Assembly: GCA_013399875.1 (NCBI GenBank)
Contig: VXAZ01006878.1
Location: 744,001 to 808,000 of the forward strand
Source of the DNA: Gymnorhina tibicen
Lineage: Eukaryota > Chordata > Aves > Passeriformes > Artamidae
DNA length: 64,000 nucleotides
Direction of reading: 5' to 3'
The stretch's first letter is position 1. Each line of letters begins with the position of its first letter. The position numbers and the translations under genes are program-made. Below, one piece after another: positions 49,424 to 59,440 of the stretch. The notes beneath the pieces are model-generated. The model searched no databases, was not told where the DNA came from, and worked only from the letters and a program-made list of their open reading frames with translations.

Positions 49424-52400
49424 TGCCTGCAGCAGGCAGCAAAACAGGCAAATGTCCTGTTGGTTTTCCCCAGCTGTGGCCCCGCTGGGCTGCCAGATCC
49501 ACTTGGGCTGGATTTCTAAGACTTGTCTGTGGAGGGGAGGGGGTGTCATTGTTTTTTTCTCTTAAAACAAAACAAAACTTAATTTCAGGGGAAGACTTGG
49601 CGGATACTGTTTGCCAGTGATAAAGACCAACTATGTTCGGTGGCTAGGTTTGTGCTTTAGCTGCTGGATGCACTTATCCAGGAACTTTGACTTAGCAATA
49701 CCAGGTTTCACCCTACACATCTTTTGCTTACAGCTATTAAAGCCACCTTGTATGTGCTAACACTGCATCATCTCTCCCCGTCTTCTTCCATACTGTACCC
49801 CAAACCACACCACGCAGGTTTGCAGCATCTCCCATAGGATATCATTCCCCAGCTCTGATTCTCCACTCCTTATGGTTGTCCTCTTCTCTGCCTCCTCCCA
49901 GTCCCAAAACTGAGCAAGGACCATTCCTTTTGAAATCCCTTTTGTTGTCCCGTCTCTTGTAAATAACATGCTCAAAACCTCTGAGGGCTGTTTTCCCCCT
50001 GGCTGGACAGCCCGCATGGTTTTGGTTGGGGTTGTTACCCTTCAGGAGCTTGATGAGCATCCACAGCATCCTGAGCTGACTTAGGAGCCCAGGACTTGCC
50101 CCATCATACGCAGACATAAATGCCAGCACGTGCTCACATGAGTTTGTTGGGGTGTCTTCTGTTTATATTCTCCATCATCTCTCAAAGTCAGTGGGCAGGA
50201 GAGATTGGCTTTAGAAGGGGCTGGAGGGATTGGCTTTGGAAGGTGGAATTTAAGCACTGACCCACTGCCTATCTGAAACCAATTCCCGTGAATCTGACCC
50301 TAAGAACCAAAATTTGCCTTTTGTGTCACCAAAAGAAGCCCATGGAGTGAGAGTCTTACATTGTGGGCATCGTGAGAAGCTCTGTGGTTGAGTATGAGGG
50401 GGGCAGGGAGGCTCTGGAGACCCTATGTGTGTGGACTGGCATGAGGATGAGTGACAAGAAGGGAGTGGAAGGCTGCTGCGAGGACTGGGGGAAGGCAGGT
50501 GCTTACTGCAGAGGTTGGTCTTGGGTGAGGAAATCTGGTGGAATGTTTCTTGGGAGAAAGAAGAAGAGTAATTGAAATGTTGGTTGATGGTAAGGTCACA
50601 GGCTTGGGAAGAGGTTGGTCAGGAGAGTCAGGGCAAGGCGTTTCAATGTGAGCTTTAACGTAGCATTGTCGGTTTGTGGAGGGTGCAAAAGGCTGAACTG
50701 TTTTCCCCTCATCTTCAGCAATGTTTCTTCAACACAGAAGTGGGGCTTGCTGACATTAATGACCCTAGGCTCTAATTATGGGTGGGAGTCTGCTGTTGTC
50801 CCTTGCCAGCGTCCTTAACACATCCAGGCTTTGGGATCACTTCCCAGGCAGCTGCTGAGCACGGAGAGAAGGACGAGCGAGTTTAATGCAGAGATAATAA
50901 TTCATGATCTCATGAAAACAGGAAGAACTAATGATTGCCATGGAGCAGCCTGATTGCCAGACAGCAAGCGCTGACACGAATAAACAGGCTGACCGCAAAC
51001 CAAGAGCCAAATGAAGCAGACATTAGAAAGATTAGGTAATAATATTTATTAAAGAGCTGGAGCTATTCTTTCTGCAAGCTGAACCCCTCCCAGTGCTGTT
51101 GGCTCTGTGTTCCACCAACACCACCAAGTTGCGTTGGTTATTAATGCTTAAGCATTAACACATTTGTTTAATCTTGGTCTGAGTTTGGAAAAGACCAGTC
51201 GTGACCGACATGGGGATGGGATACCCACTAAGAGCTGTGTGCTGCTGTGTGCTGGTAAAATAATCTTGAACGTCCAACACCATTTTGTATTTTCTTCTCG
51301 CATGCTGTGAAGGGGAAGGATGTTAATGGAAAAGCTCTGACAACCCTGTTAAGACACTGAAGTGTTGGACTTTTACAGAAACAGTGAAGCAAATATCCTA
51401 ATGTTCATGCTAAAAATAATAATACTAGAAGGGAAAAAACCCCAAAGCCCCAGAGGGGAAGATTTAGCCCAGTCAAATGCTTTCTGAAAGTCAGGGGGTG
51501 TGTTACAGCCTGCAAGGGCCATTGCCCCCTGCTGGGGGCTTGCACACTTGCCTGGTGAGGTGACGAAATGAAGACTAGAATGCAGTACTTCATATTTCTA
51601 TTGCCCCTTTCATCTCTTCATCTCAGGGGAGACTAAACATTGGGCCTGATCCAGAGCCCACTGAAGTGTGCATTCACCCAGCTAGGAGAGAGCTCCCCGT
51701 CCCCACCAAAAAGAATGTCACTCAACCAGGAAGCTGATTTTTTCCTATTTCTTCTTCTAAGCTGTTAGCTTTAGTGGCTCAAGAAAGAACACAGTGGGTT
51801 TGAATGCAATTTGCTGAGTGGGTGCCCTATGCTTCTGCACTGGCACTAGGTGCATCCAGTGCCCACTCCCACATTAAATCCAAGGTGTTAATTAAGACTG
51901 GAAAAGCCTTTTTTTGGTACTGGAGAAACTAGTCCTTTTTCTCCAGGTTTCACAAATCCTTTCCAGTCCAGGTTTCACTAGTCCTTTTTCTCCCAGGTTG
52001 TTCATGGGGCAAGCACTGGCATGGGATAGCTCTTTTCCCAGGCTCAGACACTCTGTTTTGATAATTGGCTCTCATGAGCATCCCCAGTAACTGGTCCATT
52101 GCAATTGGCAGACCAAGGACCAAACCTGCCCAAGAGTAGCTACTTAACAACTGCTGGTTGCTGCCCCCTCTCTGCTTTGCAGTGAAGTCTGGTTTTTCAC
52201 CAAAACAGATATATTCCTCTATTTTTTCCCCTGCAAAGCACCAAGCAAACAGCACCACCAAACTAAGGAGAAGCCCACAGACTCTGTGCCATATAGACAT
52301 GACTGTATCAACCCCTCCTGAAAACATTAAGTAATCAATGGCTTCAGTGGAAATAGTCACCCATGACGATTGCTGAGCTGATTACAGCAGTCCCTGGTGA

Positions 52401-53524
52401 TTAATGTTTGTGCAGTATTTAGTCTTAAACCATATTGAAAAGCAGCTGCTTTAATTACACGGACTGCCAAGAACTTTGTCCTGAAGGCATTGAGTTTATC
52501 ACATCCACTTTATACTTGAATTCTCAAATATGACAGACTCCTTTGTTAGAAATAGTTATTTAAGGAAACTGAGAACATTGCAAATTATTCATTTTAATTG
52601 CAATTAAACTGGCTTGAGCCTTCACATCACTGGCTAGAGCCTGCTCTACAGCTCTATGGTTCGATTTAGAAAAGGGATGTGCTTGCTTATGTGTGTGTGC
52701 ATGGAGAAGGGTTGTCTGTGGGACAAGCATCATGACCTCAATATTTAGTTTTATGAAGCACCAGGTCCATGGCTCAAAGCTTTCCCCAAGCTTGAAAATT
52801 ACTAAGCAGGTGGTTTTAAAGGCAAAAGTCTCCAAAAGTGTGTATCCCTTGCTGTGAGTGTGCAAATGCTGCTCACCGTTCCTCTGTCTGGTGAGATGTA
52901 TGAGCTGCCTTGGAGCTGATTTGCTCTGGATTGGCATTTGAGTGTTCAGTGGGAAATATATTTCCAGCTCTAAATGGATGCCAGGCTTAGGCTTAGTCTC
53001 AAGCTGGCAAAAGAAAATAATGTGTGAGCGCAGACTGTGCCAGGGCAAAGCTGAGAGTCTGGCAGATAGGGCCAAATGCAGAGTTGGAACCAAAAGGTAG
53101 AAAAGGCTTGGCTTGTCTGGAGGTTAACTGGGATGGATTTGAACTCTGGGCCACCAGCCACTGGCAAGGGTGAGATATGGGAGAACATGAGAAGGCTGAG
53201 AAGGCCAGTAAGATTTGGGTCTTGGTCCTCACCATGCGCTCCTTTGGCCTGAGTCTCGAGTCAGATATGCAAAGATTTGTGGGTTGTGGAATGCTCAGTA
53301 AAAGTCATGCACTGGTGGGAGGGGAGCTTCCACCACGCATTTCACCCTCAAGGGGGTCATCCTACCTGACTATGTGAGGCCTGTGCTCTGGCATTCAGGG
53401 ATCCTTGGTCCATTCACCCAGCTCTGAGCTGGGCAGAAGAAACCCTACAAGAAATGTGTGGGGACCAGGACATGCTGGGACACACGTTGCTGAGGGGCTC
53501 CCATGAGCTGTTCATGGAGCAGCA

Positions 53525-53640
53525 GTGCCGTAGTTTCACAGGGTTGTCCCGTGAGGTGCCATCTTCATCCTTGGAGCTTTTCAAGACCAGTCTAGGTCAA
53601 CCCCATAGCTGACTCTGCTTGGAGCATCTCTTCCACACTG
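53525..53640 (+). mobile_element. Short diverged CR1-like piece inside the GAB2 3' UTR
   Basis: GGGTTGTCCCGTGAGGTGCC, ATCCTTGGAGCTTTTCAAGA CCAG and CTGACTCTGCTTGGAGCA follow the order of the CR1 3' region, but the terminal part is missing. Confidence 0.5.
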
Positions 53641-56025
53641 AGACCCTGTGCTGCCGGGGTTGAGTGGAGACTCCTCCATGTGAGGGAAGGGGCCCAAGGG
53701 GTTGCTTAGAGCCCTGTAACATCCAAAACAGGGACAGGGCCACCTCTCTGGCCCTCAAGCCAAGTGGCAAGGCACACAGCTCAACCCCTAAGGCCATACT
53801 CCCCAGTGAGAGGACCTAATCCATACTAGGCCATCCCTTGCACCTGGGAGAGGGCTGGCTGGCCCAGCACAAGTCATCCAGGACATGGATACACAGTTCT
53901 AGCAACTGGAAGACAGCTTGAACCTGTAAATTTGTTAGTCTAGATCCAGAGCTCTCAGCAGCCCCACGCCACCTCCACACCCTGGCATACCAGAAAGGAT
54001 TGGCTTGTTTTGGCTATCCAATGATCATGGCTCCTTTGGGGGGAGGAGGGGTACAGCCATGTCCAGGTCTTATGGAAGATGTTAAAATAGTTCCCAGGTT
54101 CTGTCTGATCTTTCTGGCCTAGGAGGCAAGTAAAAGGATGGTTTTCTCAAGTTGTGCTTGCATTGTGTTGGTGTTTTCTCAGCTGGTGATGTAAAAGTTC
54201 CATTCCATGTAAAAGCTCTGAACACTGTATCCCACTGAAGGGATGCTGTCTAGATGAGATGGATGCAGTGGGGCTGTGATTATGGAGAAGCCCTAGCTGT
54301 AACAGGAAGGGGCAAGAGCAAAGCCTAACCCTGGCACCAGCCAGAGAACACGCATGGCCATCAAAGAGCCATCAAGAAAATCAAAGGGACCAGTCCAGCA
54401 TCAAATCACAAGGGCCAATAAGCCAGTTTAGGGCCTCTGATGAGCCTGAGTGCCTCTCTTCTCTGCCCAACCTTCCCACATGTACACAATGATCTTGCAG
54501 CTGTTAATGAGGCTCTTGCAGGTCGAGACGTGCACCTTTTGGTCATGATTTTTCCTTAGCCCGGAGCAGTTCATCCCTCCATCAGCCTGTCCTTGGTGTC
54601 TCATCGTTGTAGTCACAATTTCATCTCCTTGCTCACAACTCCTAGTGTTGTACTGTTGATCAGGTTGCTGATTTACTGTCTACTCTTGGGAAAAGTTGAC
54701 ATGTAGCAAGGTGTCAAAATACAGCTGTCTCCTTCCAGCCCACGGCCAGCTGGTCCTGGCACGTGGTGTTCAAGTTTTAACACCAGCCAGTAACATCTGA
54801 AACAGAAGCTGGGCCACATGGCTCCATCTCTTTAGCTAAAAAAGCTTCTCAACAGACTTGCTCCCAAGCAGCAGGCTCTTCATTTTTGATGTAGCCCATT
54901 GCTAACACATAACGAGTTCATTTGTAGGCCAGTGGGTTCACTATATAGGAGAGGTTTGCCCCAAGACCAGGAGATAAGAAACCATCATTTTTATTGTCAT
55001 TCTCTGGGTGACACCTCACTGTATCTTCATGTGGGACGAGAGGGTTCATCTGAACTCTGTATCCTGCTTTTTCTCCGGCTTGTAAAATGAAGGTTTTTAG
55101 TACTTGTTTCCCCACCTCACAGATGCATCAGGAGGTGTAATTAATTGACATCTGATAACACAAAGAGCTGTTTTGAGTCTGCAGGCAATGGCTGGGCAGC
55201 ATGTGGTGCTACCCTGTTGTCATGCCCAGCATCATACATGGCACTGCACGTCCCGCTCTGTAAAACTCATTAAAAACCACTTCATCCTTAATTACCAAGG
55301 TAAAAAAAAAACTTGGCAGGATTTTCTCCTGAGTGAGGGGGGTGGGGGAAATGCCATTTGCACAGTTTTCCGCGTTCTGCTGCCACATTGGCCCTGAAAA
55401 TACCACATTTTTTTGAGAGCAGCTTGGACATGGTGGTTGAACCACGTCGCAGAGAGGGGAAGGGAGGAGGACCCTGGGCTCCACGGGGAGCCTGTTGATG
55501 AATTCCGTAGGGTTAGGACCAAACCTTTAGAGTAGTTATATCCCACTCAAACCAGCCCTTGGCAAAGTCAACATGTCCCCACTGACTTTGGGCATCATTG
55601 TGTGGGATCAGACCCAGTCAGATTAGGGTAGTTGTCTCCATTTGTTTCTTAACCTGCTGCGAGGAGGGGTCGGAGCCCCGGCTGTGAAGCTGTTGCATCA
55701 GCAGCCGATTCGCAGGGATGTTTTGTGTGTTTCAAAGCCTATGACTGTTCTTAAAGAGGAGTATTTTTAATTTTTTGATTTCCATTTGTAGAAGGAAGGA
55801 CAAGAGTAATCTGTGGCAAACTGTACAGTATGTGTCTTCTTGTGGTGTCACTGTTTGAATGGTTATTAAGTTTTCAAATCACTGTGGACAGCTAATCACT
55901 TAAGTTATTAATTTATTCTTTGGGGGGGTTGTTGTTTTGTTGTTTTTTTTTAAAGTAATTTGAAACAATTATTTATCCTGTAAATCAGTCTTGAGTGAAG
56001 CCTAGATAATACTTTTTTTGCTGTT

Positions 56026-56031
56026 AATAAA
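56026..56031 (+). terminator. GAB2: AATAAA polyadenylation signal, probable main GAB2 3' end
   Basis: A canonical hexamer in TGTTAATAAACATGG, after a T-rich stretch and before GT-containing sequence (ACATGGTACATG). Cleavage would fall near 56045-56060. A second hexamer lies at 56103. No other gene on this strand is available to use it. Confidence 0.6.
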
Positions 56032-56050
56032 CATGGTACATGCCTGACGT

Positions 56051-57840
56051 GAACGTGATCTCATTTTTAAGTACTGTATATGCAACGGAAAAGCAACAGG
56101 AAAATAAAAGAATGATAATAAAAAGATACCTCTCCCTGGTGATTCCCAGCATGGATTCAGAGCAGAGGAAAAAAGGGGAAATTAATGAGCAGATCAAGTT
56201 TGATTATGTAGCACCTTTAAAGCTTTCAAAGCATCTTCTCAGCATATTGCCAAGTGTGTCCTACAGCTTCCAATGTCCTGTATGGGTCACGAGGGCCTTT
56301 AGGATGTAGCTAGGGTTTTTCCTGATACCAGAACCCAAGCCATGTATTTTTCAGCTGCTAAACTGAATTTCATACCCTATTATCTGCTCTGCTGCATGCA
56401 GGGTGAGGACAAATGCTGCCTTCCTCACACAGCAGCAGCTCAGCACCTGTGAGCCTCAGCTCAGGACACCAAATCACCCAGAGAACCTCAGCACAAGGAC
56501 AAATCGTTTTCTCCAGAGTTAAAAGTTCAACCCTCCCTTTAAGACTTAAAAAAAAAAAAACAAACAAAAAAAACCAACTGGGAGAAGACACCGCCCTAGG
56601 CACAGTTCCTGTAATACCTCTTTTAGACAAGAGTAGCATCATCTCACACCTGCAGCACACATGGAATCCCAAACCAAGAGCTGAGGACTCCCCTGTGGGC
56701 TCTCCTGGACCCAAGGCATGTGTGACAGACAAAATCAGCCATACTATCACATCTACTGTAGCATATACTTTATCAATATGCCATATGCAAAGATTACTGG
56801 CATTACTAACACTAGTATCAATGTAGTATATACTACAATTGGTGTAGCATAGACAGTAATGCACCATACTCATACTATACCAGACTTCTGTAAGGCCTTT
56901 CATGTGGTCCCTTACGACATTCTTAGCTCGTAATTGGAGAGACACCAGTTTGATGGCTGGATGGACCGTTAGATGAGTAAGGAATTGGCTGGATAGCCAC
57001 ACTGGAAGAGCTACAGTCAATGACTCAGTGTCCAAACCAGCAACGACTAGTGTTCCTCAAAGAGCCGTACTGGGACCAATACTATGCAGTACCTTCATCA
57101 AAGACATAGTAGGATTGGCTGAGTCCAAAAGGCAAGTCTAATGCTAATAATTACAGGAAATTAACAGGGACTAAACCAGTCAGCCTCATTACACCACTGA
57201 CACTCTCCAGGCTGCCATCCATGCTGAGAACTGTGTGCTGTTTGCCTCTGCTCATCTCAGAAAATCTTGGGGAAAAAAACAAGGCATGTTCAGGAAAGAG
57301 CTTAGCTGTGATACAGCCTCTCCATTTTCCATGTTGGTTTGATTATCTGCCTTCATTATTTAGATTAGGATCTCATCAAGTTAAAGAGAGTCTCCTACAA
57401 GAGCATCTTACAGCAAACGGCAGAGAAAATGCCTTCAGGTGATACTCCAGAATAAAGAAAGGAGCTAGCATGACAGCAACAGGAAAACTTTTGGCAACCT
57501 CTTTGAATGGGAAATAAATAGAAGTCTGTTAATAAAACCAGGAAACACTGTACTTTCTGTGACACTTCAGCTTTGGGTCCTCATTTATTTCCTCTTAGCA
57601 CTTGACTTAAAAACAACAAACACACTGCACTGCTCATCTACAAGGCTCCACTATTAGTATTGTGATCATCTTCTACAGGGCACACAGCTCTGCACCCGAG
57701 TTTCCATTCCACCTCTGCCTGATCCTGTCTTCCAAGCCACCACTCTGCAGGACTGTCCCATGTCCTTGAGGCCAGATGCATCAGCTTACCCCTCTCTTTT
57801 TTGAGCCATCAGCCCAGTATCTATGAGTCCTGCAATAAGA
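56051..57840. other. Intergenic gap between the convergent GAB2 and USP35 3' ends
   Basis: The stretch holds a decayed CR1 reverse transcriptase fragment at 56884-57145, an A-rich run at 56549-56575 and a TA-rich stretch with a 16-base palindrome at 56822-56837. No gene was recognised. The right border depends on where USP35 transcripts end, which the sequence does not settle. Confidence 0.55.
56884..57145 (+). mobile_element. Decayed CR1 reverse transcriptase fragment, intergenic
   Basis: Reading in the frame of GACTTCTGTAAGGCC gives DFCKAFHVVPYDILSS then a stop, the CR1 form of the DFSKAFDTVPH block. It continues with broken GFDGW-like, NWLDG-like and SGVPQGS-like segments (CAAAGAGCCGTACTGGGACC). 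It has several stops and frame breaks, so it is inactive. Confidence 0.8.
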
Positions 57841-59269
57841 CACTAAGTCTCTATGTTGAATTTATTAATTTCCTTTATTTATATATAGGAAAGGCAATAA
57901 AAGAATATGATAGTATACACCAGATATTTGACCCCAAGTGTCCTCTCTAGCAGACTTTCTGCTCAAATTATCTGTAACAATGTCTGTGCTTTGCCTTTTC
58001 CTCCAGAGCAACACAATATTCCTACTCCAATACCCCATGGTCAGGATTAGGCCCTGCACTTAGGACCTAAGGCACAAGTCTCTGCCACTTGAGCTAGAGA
58101 AATCTCTACTACAGGTGTGAGGGAGGAGCAGGCAGGGGACAACAGCTGGGGAGGGACATGGGAGGAAGCTGTGGTCCTGTAGATGTGCTGCCCAGGGCTT
58201 GAATTGGCCATCTGCCATCAAAATCAGCCCCTGTCCCATTATTGATTCATATAATACATTGGCTTACATAGTATATATTGATATTGGGTTGGTATAACAT
58301 ATCTGGTTGGGCTACTCACCTTGCAAATCAGCATTAAAAAAAAAAAAATAGATCATGAGTTAAGGGGGGCTCTGTCATCTGCTGCTCAGTTCAGGGTATT
58401 CCAAGGCAAAGCCCAAATTTTAAAGGGCAGATCCAGCCCAGAAAGCCATCAAATGACAGCAGCAGAAAGAGACTAATCGAGTCCTAAAGACACATCTGGA
58501 AAAACAGCTGTGTGTCTGGGCCTGCCATGCACACTAACAGCATCCAGAGGTCATCAGTAACACAATGGGTCTTCACTGGAGCCCAGAAACCCCAACTGGA
58601 TCAGGTCAGTCTCTCTTGGCTGGAGGGATTTATGCCCCTCAGTCTCTTTTGGGTGTCTTGCAATGCAGCATAAGCCCCCTCTGGTTGACCTGCCACTGCT
58701 CGCTGTTATGAAGCAGTCTTACTGCTCACTTCCTCACAGACCAGCATTGCTACATTTTGGCATTTTCACACTTCTTTTCTACCTTCAGAATTTGTCATGG
58801 TGGGCTCCCAAACCACATTAAAAAGAAGTACAACAACTGAGCAGAGGTTCCCCCAGAACCAACTTAGTGCCACAGGAAGGGCTGCAGATGGGATGTGCAT
58901 GGGACATCTCCATCCCTGGGGCCCCGCTGGGTCCGTCTTCCTCCCCATGCCTGTCCCTGTCACCTCCCCAGGCTGGTGGCATGGCTCACAGCAGGCAAGA
59001 CATGGCTATGCTGAAGCAAAAGGACACTTCTCTGAGCTGTCGGCAGCTGCTCATCTCTGCATTAGCTTAGGTACATTAAGGCATGAAGACCAAGTGCATA
59101 GGAAGCAGCAAGACCCTCCAGGTGCCTCCAAATCAGCCCCTGAGACCTTTTCCATTGAAATGTTTCTCAAATCCTCCTCCGAGGTGCTCACTGTCATCGG
59201 GGTGAAGAAGACGGGCCTCTGGCTTCAGGTTGGCCCCATGGACATTGCCCATCTGGTTTAAGCCGTTGG
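57841..59269 (-). other. USP35: USP35 3' untranslated region (possible extent)
   Basis: This follows the USP35 stop at 59270 on the minus strand. The first canonical signals met downstream are two reversed AATAAA hexamers at 57874-57879 and 57861-57866. No closer AATAAA was found, so the UTR may be about 1.4 kb. A weaker signal could end it earlier. An A-run is present at 58335-58348. Nothing else was recognised. Confidence 0.35.
57861..57879 (-). terminator. USP35: Pair of reversed AATAAA hexamers, candidate USP35 polyadenylation signals
   Basis: TTTATT on the plus strand at 57861-57866 and 57874-57879 reads AATAAA on the minus strand. They are the nearest canonical signals after the USP35 stop. 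Another lies further on at 57584-57589. Assignment is positional only. Confidence 0.35.
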
Positions 59270-59440
59270 CTAAAAGACGAGTCCATGGAAGGAGCCGGAT
59301 CCGCCCCCGCCTGCTGCTGGGCTGCAGCCCCCAGACGAGCTGTCATCATCCTTGTCCCTGTCCAAGTCTCTCCACCACAGCGGGGATTTCGGCAAGGCAG
59401 AAATATAGGCAGCTCTGTTCCTCGCTTCTTTTTCCTGCTC
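59270..59440 (-). CDS. USP35: USP35 terminal coding exon
   Basis: On the minus strand the exon follows the acceptor TTCTCCCAG and reads EQEKEARNRAAYISALPKSP, then an acidic Asp run, a Gly/Ser-rich stretch and the end SFHGLVF, with TAG at 59272-59270. It has 56 codons plus stop, phase 0. The EQEKEAR start and the LVF end are shared by USP35 and USP38. AYISALP marks USP35. Confidence 0.95.
   Translation of the reverse strand, partial: EQEKEARNRAAYISALPKSPLWWRDLDRDKDDDSSSGGCSPAAGGGGSGSFHGLVF

Larger units (their letters stand above)
49424..56050 (+). other. GAB2: GAB2 3' untranslated region (probable extent)
   Basis: No coding exon follows the TAG. The first firm polyadenylation signal with a transcript-end appearance is AATAAA at 56026, preceded by a U-rich, AU-element-bearing stretch at 55750-56020. 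A long 3' UTR is known for mammalian GAB2. Earlier signals (ATTAAA 49736, AATAAA 50979) could give shorter forms. The stretch includes a CR1-like piece at about 53525-53640 and a short direct duplication at 51929-51996. Extent is inferred, since no transcript evidence is available. Confidence 0.6.
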
